This document shows positions 24,843 through 35,999 of a DNA stretch of 64,000 nt, in pieces. Below the pieces are notes generated by a model. The model saw only the letters and a list, made by a program, of their open reading frames with translations, was not told where the DNA came from and searched no databases. Source of the stretch: Edolisoma coerulescens (lineage: Eukaryota; Chordata; Aves; Passeriformes; Campephagidae); NCBI GenBank assembly GCA_013397115.1, contig VWZW01004141.1, positions 2,867,654 to 2,931,653 of the forward strand, given 5' to 3'. The position numbers and the translations under genes were made by a program. The first letter of the stretch is position 1; every line of letters starts with the position of its first letter.

Positions 24843-25349
24843 TGTTGTGGTTTAACCCCAGCTGGCAACTAAGCCCCACACAGCTCCTCCCTCACTACCC
24901 CTGGTGCAATGGGGGAGAGAACTGGAAGGGTAAAAGTGAGAAAACTTTGTGAGCTGAGATAAAGACAGTTTAAGAAACAAAGCAGAAGCTGTAAAAACAA
25001 GGAATTCATTTACCACTTCCCATCTGCAGGCAGGAAAGCTATCCCCAGGAAAGCAGGGCTCCATCACACATAACTTGGGAAGACAAACATCATCACTCTG
25101 AATGTCTCCCTTTCCTCCTTCTTCCCCCCATTTTATATGCTGAGCATGCTGCCATATGGTATCCCTTTGGTCAGTTTGGGTCAGCTGGCCTGGCTCTGTC
25201 TCCTCCCAATTTTTCATGCATCCCCAGCCTGTTCCTTGGCACAGTGGAGTGAGGGGAAGATCAACACTATTTCCAGCAGAAATCCAAAACATAGCCCTCT
25301 ACTAGATGCTACGAAAAAGACTAACTCTACCCCAGCCCAACCCAGCACA
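24843..25349 (-). mobile_element. Solo LTR of an avian endogenous retrovirus, with 5-bp target duplication
   Basis: A 507-bp element starts TGTTGTGG and ends CCAGCACA on the plus strand. It is flanked by perfect CAGGG copies (24838-24842 and 25350-25354), a 5-bp target-site duplication. Read on the minus strand, it has a TATAAAA box (plus strand TTTTATA, 25131-25137) about 211 bases from its 5' end and TTAAACTGTC where the relative at 51.6 kb has the polyadenylation signal ATTAAA. I therefore assign minus orientation. No viral genes lie beside it, so it is a solo LTR left by recombination. The family name is not assigned. Confidence 0.88.
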
Positions 25350-27814
25350 CAGGGAGAAAAATCTCTTAAAACAGTACTGGTCTCTTAGCTCTTTTACTCC
25401 CATTGTGACCATTTAGGATTGATTTCTTCAAGTGATAAAGAGAATGTAAGCAGGGATGCTGCCAACTGTGCTACTACATCATCAAAAAGGAGCCAGTTAC
25501 GGCACTTTCTGCTGTTGCCACTCCAATATCAAGATTGCAGTGCTTGAGATATGGCATGCCCCTCAGATCTGAGCTGCAAGGTTTCTGGGAACTGCTCATG
25601 CCGCAAAGGAAGGAGTTTGGATGAAGTTTATATTCATGTTCCTTTCCCTGTATCCTGAGGGCTTTGTCACAAAAAGTTGGCTAATTGTCTTCTATGAGCA
25701 GCAATTCACAGAAAGTGCTGTGTGTAAGGTGACTGAATTCAAATAGACTAAAAACACTTGAGTTTGTTAAAAGGAGTGACAGCAGTGTCAGAGGCTCAAC
25801 AAATGCCTGTAAGTTATGCTAGACTCAGTAGCCCGGTTTTTCTTTAGGCCATTACTTTTAGTAACATGAGAGACTGAAGACACTCCCTGCTTTGTCCCCC
25901 AATGTCCCAGCAGGATTAAAAGCTGCAGCACTGAAAATGCAGAGCCTTGAGCACCTGAGCCCTGAGCCCTGTGTGTACTCTTGGACAATTAGTTGGCTTT
26001 TTTGGGGCAGCCTTCTCTCTAGATTTTTGAGCATCCAGTCTCAGTGCTGCTCTTTTAATTAGCTAGTCAAGATGGAAAGTCTACTCTTAAAAAGTCTTCT
26101 GTTCCCTTCCCTGTCACCCACATAAATATACTATACCATTTTGAATGGGACATCTTTCAAGCAGGGACTGATACCCAACCAGCAGTTAGAATTACATGCT
26201 TTAATCCTCATGGTGGCTTCTGGGAATTACCACATTAGGGGGAATTCTTTTTTTCTTTGTTGTTGTTTTTGTTGATGTCATTGTTTTTTGTTTCATGAAC
26301 CATGCTTCAGCCCCATTTGCTTCTGAGCAAGTCTCAACTGTACATTTGTCACCTGTGTTGGCCCCTCTGGGGTCATCCCTTGCAAGTAGAAGAGATGTCG
26401 GTGTTGCAGGAACAGCTGGCTGTGAGGTTTTGGGCAACAGCTGTGCCCCTGGGTCAGCTCCTCTCCAGGGGCAGAAAATCCTGAGCCTCTATAGTGCGAG
26501 CAGTAGCTCAGGCAGGTAGCTCACCTGGGAGGGGTGAGCAGACCCAGCAGACCCATGAGCTTTCAGCTATGATGTCTCCATTAGAGAGAGACAAAGACTT
26601 ACCTTGCATTATAGGGTGGTCCATTCTCATCAGCTAATGGAAGTCTAAATTCCCATTGCCCCCACAAATTCCCCATAGCTGATTCACCACTTGAATTAAA
26701 CCATAATTATATATTATCAGCAGTCAGTTCATAGTAAGGTTGAAGGATTAAATGCAGTTAGCGGTGATGAACTCCAGATGTGCAGGACAGAAGCCTGAAG
26801 AGAAGGCCAGTTTCTGAGTAACTACAAGATAGTGTAATGTATTCTAAATATTTGATTCAATTAAGCTTCCTTCTGCTCTTTGTTTTCAGCTTACAGATGG
26901 CTCATCAATCTATAGTTTAGGGACACATTGCTATTCTTTCTAATGGTAATTAGGTGATCAGGATGGAGACAGGTTTGATGAAATACTCACATTATGATCT
27001 GCATACTGAAAATGGAAGAGTCCAAAGCAGAGGCAAAATGCTCGCTGGCTGCTGCACGTGGCTTCAGTCTCAGGCACTTGATAGGTCGTCCTCTAGCATA
27101 GGTAATGGGGACTTTGCCAGTCCACACCACAGAAGGAATAGGAGTTTTTGAATTCATCAACTGTGAGTGCTTGTATCTGGTTTTGAATGTTGCTAAACTC
27201 TTATTTGACAGTTTCTTGCAAAAATACTCATGATGCTTGCCCATTTTTGGCTCAGCTTCACTGAGAGGGTTCTTGCAACTTGGAAAATAGTAATAAAACA
27301 GTTGCAGAGTCTGTGATTCATCTTCCAATGACTTCTCCATGTTTGTAAAAGGCCTTCATGGTACTTTTAGGGCAAAGTATGTATTCTTAACAGCTTGTAG
27401 GTTGCTCATGATTATCAGCCTATAGCCTCTGAAAGCAAGAATATTTGAGAGGATGCCCCTGCTGTTAAAGTGTCCCATTTTGTGTTCTTAACTCTTAGGG
27501 TTCTTTTGTTATCTACTGACAAAGTAAAATTGTAAAGTAGAACATGGCCAGAAACTCTGCATGCAAATGCATAATGATCTTGTACACTCCTTTAGACACT
27601 CCATCTGAGAGCTGTTACAACCACTAAGAATTTAGTAAGGTGTTATTTCTTCTATGCAGAGAAGATATTTGAGGAGTGCAGAGGTCTGAAGCTCTGAGCG
27701 TAAATCTGTACTCAGAAAAAGAAACTGGGCAAACTTTATGCCCTATTTAAATTCTCATTTAAGGGCCACACGCACCTTGTCCTGGCCTTCTCCCAGACAT
27801 GGATTTTGCAGTCA

Positions 27815-27880
27815 GTCCTCAATTCAGCAAAGTACTTAAGCACATCCTGATATGCTTTGCTGAATCGGGGTTTTAAGTGG
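27815..27880. repeat. Remnant of an old palindromic amniote repeat
   Basis: ATTCAGCAAAG (27822-27832) is repeated in reverse as CTTTGCTGAAT (27855-27865), with ACTTAAGCACAT between them. I recall this arrangement from a common crocodile/turtle palindromic repeat, so a deletion-shortened ancient copy is likely. The family name is not assigned. Confidence 0.5.
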
Positions 27881-27961
27881 AAGTGACATAAATAGAATTG
27901 AGCTCTCCTCAGTCATAACCCCACTCTGAAGCCATCAGGCAACGCTTCTTTTCTTCATTAG

Positions 27962-28005
27962 TATACTATGCTATAGTATACTAATGTATACTATAGCATA
28001 GTATA
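27962..28005. repeat. Perfect 19-bp AT-rich inverted repeat
   Basis: Arms at 27962-27980 and 27987-28005 are exact reverse complements, separated by CTAATG. Further GTATAC-type words continue to about 28023. It could extrude as a cruciform or fold as an RNA hairpin. Confidence 0.95.
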
Positions 28006-28773
28006 AGTATACTTCATAGTATACTGCTCTCCACTGCAGTATAGTATGGCAAGTGTCTGAGACAGGCAAGACCCAGAGGCTCTGAACCTCTGCCCGTTAC
28101 CAGAACCCAAGCTACCCAGATGAAATTTCAAAAATATGAGCCACGTGGACGGTTTTAACAATTCTGAGACTTGAAATCTTTGTCCCCCGGTGCCTCGAGT
28201 CATTCAAGTACATTATTTAAGCAAATGGAAGAAGGCTTCTCTTAGCTCTGATACAGCTTCCCTTTGGGAGGTCAACGAATCTGAAGATCTCTTTCCTCTA
28301 TACATATGATACCCTTCCAGTGTTACCAGTCCCCCAAAACAGTTACCAGTGAAGCTTTTGTCTGTAAAATCCTACATTCAGTTTCTTATTTAATCAATTT
28401 TTATCTGTAATAAAGAATTGCAGGGTGAAATTTTGTTACATGCTGCCTAGGGAAGGGAATCTCTGCTTGCAGTAACAATTTGAATAGCCAGTTAACAGCT
28501 GTATTGCATCCTCATACAATCATAATCCGTCTGCAGGCTTGCCACCAATACTCTGTGCTTGCACCTTTCTAGGAAACAAGGAACTAGCAAGTTGCTTCTT
28601 TGGGGGGCAAGGGGGAGTGAGACAGGAAAGAGGGAGAATTGTTTTGGTTTGCTTCTTGCCCATTTGCTCTTCCTCATTTTGACTTAAAAAAAATCTACCT
28701 GCACTGTTACCTAGGTTAAAGAAATCCAGTCCTTGTGCACAAAGGTTTTAGAGAATACAATTACGGTATTGCA

Positions 28774-28827
28774 AATACTGTTTATTCTTTGAATACTGTT
28801 TATCCTTTGAATACTGTTTATCCTTTG
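28774..28827 (+). repeat. Three-copy 18-bp tandem repeat
   Basis: The unit AATACTGTTTATYCTTTG starts at 28774, 28792 and 28810. Only one base (T/C) varies. Confidence 0.95.
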
Positions 28828-29161
28828 GTAAGGTTTTAAAATGAACTTTTTTTTTTCAGATGATGTTTTTCTGAGGCTTGTTATGTAGTACCCTTCAAAG
28901 ATAAGGAATGACGTACAATATTTTTAGCCTGAGAAGGCTAGCAATCTCCTTGATATCATTTAATTAAAAATCCATTTTTCTATTATGGCTATAAACATTA
29001 GTAAACTCCACTTCTTTTCCTTTTGACGGTACTGACTGATTATTCCACTGCTCAAGAGGCTCTTCTAGGACAGAAAATTACTTTGTTGTATTGAGTCACT
29101 TGGACAATCTATAGAGGGGGATTTTTTCAACCACTGTCTTACAAGAACAATTTCACATAAG

Positions 29162-29176
29162 TTTATTTCCTTTATT
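29162..29176 (-). terminator. COMTD1: COMTD1 polyadenylation signals (two AATAAA)
   Basis: On the minus strand there are two AATAAA hexamers (plus strand TTTATT at 29162-29167 and 29171-29176) about 215-225 nt after the stop codon. They imply a short 3' UTR of roughly 240 nt. Confidence 0.65.
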
Positions 29177-29388
29177 ACAATTAAAGTAAGAAGCCACAGT
29201 AAATCTCATAATAAATCTCTTCTCTACTTAGCTGCCCTTAGCATCCCGCTGCTCCTAAGTCTACTTTCCCAGGCTATGCTATCCAGTGAAGACATAGGTT
29301 AAATTACCATTTTTGATACTGTTCCACCTGCATTTTTCCTGATGATTTGATGCTGCTTGCTATTTCCCATCTGCTGGGCTTCCTCGAG

Positions 29389-29541
29389 TTACAACTTGAA
29401 TGCTAATGTGACTCCATCCCCTATTGGGAGCATGCTGATATTGACACGTGCATCTCTGAGAAGCTTCTCGTTGAGGCGGTGGATACTCTGCGCTGCCAAG
29501 TCATCCTTCCTTGGTTTTAGCACCTTTCCATTCCAAAAGAC
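29389..29541 (-). CDS. COMTD1: COMTD1 coding exon 7 with stop codon
   Basis: A 153-nt exon (acceptor TTCAATAG) encoding residues 212-261 and TAA at 29391-29389. It includes VFWNGKVL and the C-terminal LPIGDGVTLAFKL, close to the human ending LPLGDGLTLAFKI. Confidence 0.94.
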   Translation of the reverse strand, partial: VFWNGKVLKPRKDDLAAQSIHRLNEKLLRDARVNISMLPIGDGVTLAFKL

Positions 29542-32500
29542 CTATTGAAAAAAGAAATATGATGCACCTCATTTGTTCCAATATGGTCCTTGGACCACAA
29601 AGGAAGCTTTGGAAGTTCCTGCATATTTTTTAGAAATTAATATTGTTTGTTCTATTTCAGATGTCTAATGGTCTCTGACATGGAACTCTCATAAGTAAGT
29701 GGGATTGAGAGTCCACAGAACTTGCTAATTGTACTTCTACTGTAGGTCTGAAGTGAAAATAAAAAAAGATGTCTTTAAACATAGGTTTTTTAAGAGCCTA
29801 TTCAGCTGCCACCATAACCCCAAAGGTGCCTGAAGTTTAACATCATTTGCTTCTTGTAAAAGTAATTAATTGATAACTTATTCCTAGTTACTGATTACAG
29901 TGCTACTTTTGATCTTGTGTAAGTACTGTACACAGTATAAATGCACAAGACAAACCAGAATACTACAGTGCTCTCTGTAATGAATTACAAAAACATTTCT
30001 GTTTCTGTTATCACAGACTGTTTGTGTACTAACATAATTTTAACACATCACTTCTAGAGGGGTTTATTCCTTGCTTGTATTGGTGTTTTATGTAGCTTAC
30101 TTAGGGAGTTTATATTGAATTTTCTTTTTGTTTGTGTTACATGGAACAAACATGTCACAACTGGCAACCCAATTGCAGGTCAGAAATCACATTACTAGAA
30201 TTCCACTTTTCAGACTTTTTTTTCTTTTCCCACAGCCAGAAGCAGTAACTGCCTGTGCATTACCATCAGAACCGCAGTACTTACATTATCAATAGCTATT
30301 ATTCCCCCTTTCTTTATGAGGCGCAAGCATTTTTCATAGTACTCATTGTAGCTTTCCTTATCTGCATCAATGAAAGCGAAGTCAAAGGTTTCCGCTTCTC
30401 CATTGGCCAACAGTTCATCTAGATGAGCAACAAAGTGAGTCGTTACACCCTGGTTAGTGCTGTGTAGGAGGGAGTAATCCATTTGTGTCAAAGTTCTCAT
30501 TAAGTGTTTTCTGCTGCCTTCACCAGGCAGCCTATTCCTCCACAGGTAATTACTAGAAAAGCTTATCCCACAGAAACCAATCTAGATATGATGTATGCCA
30601 TAAAACACGCAGTTACTGAGTTCTGCGTGCTGAGGACTTTGTGGAATAGCTCCAAACCTGAAGGATACAGCTGGGACTGCTGAAAGGTATGGTAAAAACA
30701 AGTCAAGCACTTTGAAACTGGACATACTCTACACCTTCCTTTTTTTGCACTGAGAACTGTTTTCTTGAGTGGATTAGAATTTTTCTCACGTTTATGAACA
30801 GGTCCTAAATGCTAGTCTCTCCTTGCAGATCAAGTGCCATGACACAGGTCATGACCAAACCCTGTCAGAGATATTCACAACAGCAAAAAATTGCTATAAG
30901 TAGTCCCTCTCTGGGCTGAGGCAAGTAGAATTCAGTTTTAAGTTCTCCTAAACAGACTTCTTGACTGAGAATTCCAAACTGCCAGTTGCAGAGGAGGGCA
31001 TTACTGCCTCCTAAGGTCCTCTGCCACCCCTCTAACCTGCCCTTACCCTCTGTCAGCAGAGGATCTTTTTCTCCGAAGCAATGCCTGGACAAAGCAGCTG
31101 ACAGACTTCAAGGAGTGTGCACACCAGCAAACTGCTTATATTTGCCTCTTTAGAAAGGATAGATTTGAAAGTAATACAAGGTTGTCAATGGATCTGTGGA
31201 TCCATCAAACACCTTTGCTGGAAACCTTCTGCATCCAACAATCCTAGAAAATTTCTTGCATTTTCAGAACATTTATTAGTATTTCCTTTACCCCACATTT
31301 TCTCTTTCCTTGAATGAGAAGTCATTGCCTTACTAATGGCCTTGCACGCTTTTGACACATCCTAAATTTGAACTTCTCTGAATGCAATTCAGTCTAAGTT
31401 GTATATTGGCTTCTGAATTTTTTCTGTACCTCAGCCCTTTCAGGAAACTCTTCCTCTCTTAACAAAGGAATACTTGCTTAGAATGGACAATGGATAAGAG
31501 AAATTTGGTTTTGTCTAATTACTCTGTTTTAATCAGCTTTCCCAGAAGCAGCTGACAATAGCACTTGATAGATTAAACAAAGTGATGGACAGGACAGGGG
31601 AGTGACCAGTACAGCCCACTACATAGGACAAGCATTTTCTTCCTCTTTGCTAGTAGGTAGAAACACTGTGAACTAAAGATTTTTACTTTTTAATATAAGA
31701 GAAGCTGCCTCTCTGTTGGCAAAAGGGATCACATTCACAACCATATTTGGTCTTAAATTTCATCACTATTGTATCCCTCTTCTATTTCCAGGGAAGGGGA
31801 AACAATCTGTTATTTCAGGTTACTTACCAAGCGTTTGAATTGCTGGCTTAATCCGCAGGTCAATTTTATGCTCTACTCCTGCCTAAGATGAAAAAGAATA
31901 GAGTTGATAAAAATGGTCAAGAAATAACCTGTTAGTATGCTGTACTCAGGGAGTGATTTGTGTTCAGATAGTTCTCCTATTATTTCTAGGTTCCAAACAC
32001 CACATATTATTCTTCCCAAACTGAACTCTATCAGCCTCCTTTAATGACAAGAATACTTCTCTGTGAATGTGCAAGTCTAAAATACCAAAATCTCCTTACA
32101 TATAAAGGCAACTGTCCCCAGTGTGTAACAGGAGATGCTGCTTACCTCCTTCCACAGTGGCCTTCCAATTTTGGCATAGTCCTCATTTATATCACAGGCA
32201 ATAACTTGGCCGTTATCTGGCAGGACAAGTGCCATATTCAAAGCATTATAACCTGTGAAAACACCTAGGAAAATCATAAGAGATATCAACACTTACTGTA
32301 TTGTGGAAAAAGAACTACAGGGCTCTTTTCAGGAATAAAATCCCTGAAGGAATCAAGGATGGTAATTTGCTAATAGACAGTAAAGATTTTTCTTTCCATT
32401 TTAATGTAATGGTGGGTCGGGAGGAATTTTTACTTTTTTTTTTTTTAATCAATCTTTTAGCAAACTTCAATGTTACCTTTTTCCAAAAGTCTTATGGACA

Positions 32501-35500
32501 GACAAGGCAGAGTCTGGTCTTGCATGTGTAACCCAAAGAGACTGGATGAGCAGCAAAATACCGGGGAATTGTAACAGCCAGGCCAAGAATGAAGACGGTG
32601 GGAACTATACCTGGCTGCTCAGCACAGTCTGTCTTTCATTACATCCTGGTAACATAGGTGCATCAAGCAAAGTGGATTTGATACAGAGACTGTGCATCAA
32701 AATATTTTCTTCTAGCAAGAAACTGATACAGGAAGGACAGAATACACCCTGTCCTGCAACTGCTGAAGACTCAAGAGATTTATTGATCTGAATTTTTCAG
32801 ATAGCCTCGGAATTGATGAACCATCCATGCTGATGCCAGAACTACTGAATGCACAGTTAGACAAAGTGGCAACCACGTGCAAATCAGACACTCCTTTTCA
32901 TGCTGTAGTTTGCCCACCTGTTCGCTGACAGGTATGCAGTGCCTTACTGTACTTGAATATCTTACGTTAAAGATGGCTGGTTTTGGAGAAGAATAGTCAA
33001 GAGTTTTATTTTACCACAAAGTGACACTCTTACCTATCTCAATAACTTTCTTGGCTTTAATGAGTTTGACCAAATTTGCCATAAGCTGAGCCTGCTCACA
33101 GGACACCATCATTCTGCCCCAGGGATGATCAGCAGTGAGCTAGAAAGGGGGAAAAAAAAAAACCCCACATCACATCAGACAAAACCCAAATCTACCAAAA
33201 CCAATATCCAAAAGAAAAAAAACCCAGTGAAACTCCAGGAAAAACAGATACCTCTGTCTTCTCATTTCAGATGGCTTTGTGCTCCATCTATGAGGCAGAA
33301 ATTGGTTTGAATTTAACTGTAAATAAGGAGGAGGATGTGTGTGTCATAAGCAGTGGATATTCAAAGCAGTAATATGCTCCGAAGTTACCATGGCTGTGGC
33401 AAACTAGCAATATTTGTAACTAACAAAGAATCATAGAGGAACCTTGACTGTGAAAATCCTTTATTTCTGTGAATTTACACAACACGTGCACTTCCTTCAA
33501 GATGTGAATGCTTTAGTGAACTGCTAGGTTAACGTCTGCCAAAGGTCAGACGACTTAGTTCTGGCTACCCAGGGCAAACTTGGAGAAGCTGTGCCCATCC
33601 CAGGGTGGAAGGGCTCTTGGCGCTGAGGAATGGGCAATGGGAGAAGCAGGGCTGTGCCATGACAGTTAAGGGAAAGTATGTCCTCCTGTTTCCTTTCTCC
33701 CGCTAGGGATCATTCCAACCAACCTGTTCCAGCAGTTAGCATTTAATTTCTTTTATACAGGAACAGTTTGCCTCACCTGAAATGACTCAAAACTGAGTCA
33801 GGATGTCTGGTCTCATCTCTGACACTAGAGTCTGATGGAGAACATCACCTCTCTGAGCTACAGGTTCCTTATATGGCAACCAAAATGAACAGAAGTCATT
33901 TGTTCAAGTCCGAATCAAGTGCAGCCCAAACATATGGCCTTGGGAGCCGAGGACAGAAAGACATGTCTAAAATGTATGCCGATACTATTAAATAGTCACG
34001 TAGGTAGCCCTGAACGTTGAAGAGTCTGGGTATTACCAGTTAAAAAAAACCTTCTAGTGTGTAGGCAAATAAGACAGAGGAAGGAAATGTGACCAGAATC
34101 TCAGCAGTTCAGGATGAGGTGTGGGTGATACTGACCAGACGCAGCTTCTTTAGAATTGGATGTTCCCGCAAAGAGTGATCCAGTATGTATTGCCGGATAG
34201 GACTGCTTTTCTCAATCATCCCACTCGTGGATGATTTGGGTGTCCCAAAAACTAAAGAAGGGTATCTTTTACCTACAAAAAAATAAGTAATAATAACTTC
34301 TATACTTTTCAGTTATTGCTGTTTTAAATAAAGCAAGGATTGAAGTATTACTAAAGGTTAAAAAGTTCTTTGCTCTAAAATAGCTGTGAAAATGGAAAAT
34401 GCAACATAGCTGAACAACCAGGTGGACTGTCTTTTTTTTCCCCCTCCTCTTCCTTTTTAGCCTCCACGATGTCCAGCCCAGGCCTCCAAAGGCTGAAAGG
34501 GAAAGGCTTCAGTAGTATGTCGTTCAGTGGCCAATGTGATGGTTACAAACTGCCATAATCTAACAGAAGTAACCCCATCAAAACTCAAACGGCAAATTTA
34601 AAGAGAGAAACATGAATGGGGTGCACAATTTTCTTAGTCTGGGGCCCTTGTTTTGCAGATGAATAAAGGCTGCTGGGTTTTATGCCCATCAGTTGATGCT
34701 TCTTCTCAAATCCTGTGCTCTCTTCATGACACTGTCCTGCCCTCTAGCCAGGGGAAATCTGGTATTGCTCAATGGCTTGTTTAGCATGAAACCAGTATGC
34801 AAACAAAGTAGATGCTGAAAGCTGAAGTTTAAGGATTAGTACGTGTGTACTCAAATACAGAACTGACTGCAGCTTTGATGCCCAATGTTTCTTTTACCAT
34901 ATGGATCAAATATTTTAAAGAAATAACAACACCTTCATTTCCACATCTCCTGCTAGTTGTTTCCCAGTACAGAACACTTTTATTTCGAGGAGTTTATTTT
35001 CTGTTAATGGTTCTATTTTAGAGACGATCACGCCGAGATGTAGATTATTTCAACAACTTGCTTGAAGTCAAAGGGTAAGCAACCAAGTGCCCGCGTTACA
35101 AACCCAACACCAGTCTCCTTCCCCTCCTGGATCGTGGGCTCGTTCTTCCGCTGCCCCCGGGGAATGAAAGCGAAACTGCTATTAGAGGACAATGCTGTGC
35201 CCAAAGACCGCACCCCAGCCTTCCCGGCCTGACCAAACAAATGCAGGCAGGGGCCGGACGGGGGAGCATGTCCTCGCCTTCGCTGGGACCTTGGCCGGGC
35301 CCCACACTGCGGTAGCTGGATTACAGGGAGCGGCTTGGGCTCTAAGAGCATCAGTGTATTTAGTGCCGCAGCTCAGCGAAATAAATCCCTGCCCGCGGGG
35401 CAGCCCCCAAGGGTCTGCTCCCCCGACGGCCGCCGGGCTGCACCTGCGGCGAGGACTCCTGCCCACCCTGGGAGGGACCTGCCCGGGCGCTGCGGTTCCC

Positions 35501-35669
35501 GTCCCGTCCCGTCCCCGGTGGGGACACGAGGAGGGCGTAGCCTTCACGTCTCCGTGTGTGTCGCGGGTGTTGGGGGGCGCCGCTTACCTGCAAGCATACC
35601 CGTGGCAAAGGCAACCCCCAGCATCGCCGTCCCGACGGCCACTTCTTTGGGCACGCTGAGAAGCGGCAT
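29389..35669 (-). CDS. COMTD1: Catechol O-methyltransferase domain-containing protein 1, 7 coding exons
   Basis: Seen: on the minus strand, 35669-35588, 34272-34136, 33139-33034, 32264-32146, 31882-31828, 30418-30285 and 29541-29389 join in frame (786 nt, 261 aa plus TAA), all GT-AG. Residues 9-27 are a hydrophobic N-terminal segment (VAVGTAMLGVAFATGMLAG), a likely membrane anchor or mitochondrial signal-anchor. The SAM-binding motif I is at 105-117 (VIEIGVFTGYNAL), an acidic ribose-binding residue at Asp133, the metal-binding DADK at 184-187, and Asp210-Asn211 a second metal-site pair. Known: this is the cation-dependent class I O-methyltransferase fold (COMT/CCoAOMT type). COMTD1 is a mitochondrial protein, a frameshift in chicken COMTD1 is linked to the Inhibitor of Gold plumage dilution, and the natural substrate is unsettled. 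Human COMTD1 is about the same length (262 aa). It lies tail to tail with VDAC2, as in other vertebrates. Confidence 0.96.
30285..30418 (-). CDS. COMTD1: COMTD1 coding exon 6
   Basis: A 134-nt exon (acceptor CTCATCTAG, donor GTAAGT) encoding the end of Asp167 to Asn211. It contains the metal-binding FIDADKE motif (182-188) and ends in GGIIAIDN, supplying the second metal-site residues. Confidence 0.95.
31828..31882 (-). CDS. COMTD1: COMTD1 coding exon 5
   Basis: A 55-nt exon (acceptor CATCTTAG, donor GTAAGT) encoding AGVEHKIDLRIKPAIQTL, residues 149-166, and one base of Asp167. It matches the human segment around EHKIDLRLKPAL. It falls below a usual ORF length cutoff. Confidence 0.92.
32146..32264 (-). 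CDS. COMTD1: COMTD1 coding exon 4
   Basis: A 119-nt exon (acceptor TTCCTAG, donor GTAAGC) encoding the end of Gly109 to Glu148. It completes motif I (VFTGYNAL) and carries the acidic loop CDIN (Asp133) expected to bind the SAM ribose. Confidence 0.94.
33034..33139 (-). CDS. COMTD1: COMTD1 coding exon 3
   Basis: A 106-nt exon encoding residues 74-108 and one base of Gly109: the segment with MMVSCEQAQLMANL and the start of SAM motif I (VIEIG). The acceptor CTTTCTAG is preceded by a long T/C-rich tract (A/C-rich on the plus strand, 33144-33240). Confidence 0.94.
34136..34272 (-). CDS. COMTD1: COMTD1 coding exon 2
   Basis: A 137-nt exon (acceptor TTTTGTAG, donor GTCAGT) encoding the rest of Gly28 to Leu73. 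It contains the conserved YILDHSLREHPILKKLR segment that precedes the methyltransferase core. Confidence 0.92.
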
Positions 35670-35930
35670 TTTGGAGTCGGGAGCGAGCGGGGCGGCGCGG
35701 CGCGGCGGGAGGCGGCGGTGCGGCCCGGCCCGGTCACACGCGGCGCGGGGCGGTGCGGTCCGTCCGCCCCGGGAGGGCGGGGCTGCGCTGGCCGTGGGTG
35801 GCGGCCCGGCGGCGCTTGGCTTGGTCTTGGTGGTTCTTACGGTCCCCGCGCCCCGGCGTGTCCGATGCTGGGCTCGGCTGGGGTGGCGAGAGGGTGGGTC
35901 ACCCGCGGGAGGTGCGTGCCTTCCTCTCGG
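35100..35930 (-). promoter_or_regulatory. COMTD1: CpG-island promoter of COMTD1
   Basis: A strongly GC- and CpG-rich stretch spans coding exon 1 and its upstream side. It includes an Sp1-type GC box GGGCGGGGC at 35775-35783, 106 bases upstream of the ATG, and GCGGCGCGGCGCGG repeats at about 35690. No TATA box is seen. The island extends upstream past 35850, so divergent transcription to the right is possible but not shown. Confidence 0.75.
35588..35669 (-). CDS. COMTD1: COMTD1 coding exon 1
   Basis: Starts with ATG at 35669 and encodes residues 1-27 plus one base of Gly28. The donor is GTAAGC at 35587. It holds nearly all of the hydrophobic N-terminal anchor and lies inside the CpG island. 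Confidence 0.93.
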
Positions 35931-35999
35931 TGACATACTCGGTTGAGGTGTGTAAAGTGACAAAAACAGCACCTGGGATTTGTGCCACCACCTCCTCTC

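Larger units (their letters stand above)
25355..29160. other. Intergenic DNA downstream of COMTD1
   Basis: No coding exon is seen. It holds the ancient palindromic-repeat remnant (27822-27865), the AT inverted repeat (27962-28005) and the 18-bp tandem repeat (28774-28827). Otherwise I see nothing recognisable. Confidence 0.45.

Noticed and set aside
24852..25292. A 146-codon minus-strand frame as a viral or host protein
   Set aside because: It is contained in the solo LTR, which is regulatory DNA. It has no retroviral domain.
28774..28827. A CRISPR-like array
   Set aside because: The units are contiguous without spacers and the DNA is eukaryotic. It is a plain tandem repeat.
30210..30500. 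A 96-codon minus-strand frame as a stand-alone small methyltransferase
   Set aside because: It is COMTD1 exon 6 read into both introns. Splice sites at 30418 and 30285 define the true exon.
32077..32292. A 71-codon minus-strand frame as a separate gene
   Set aside because: It is COMTD1 exon 4 with intron read-through.
33780..33890. A MIR-type SINE remnant (CACCTCTCTGAGCTACAGGTTCC)
   Set aside because: The resemblance covers only about 25 bases with no A/B box, too weak to call without a profile search.
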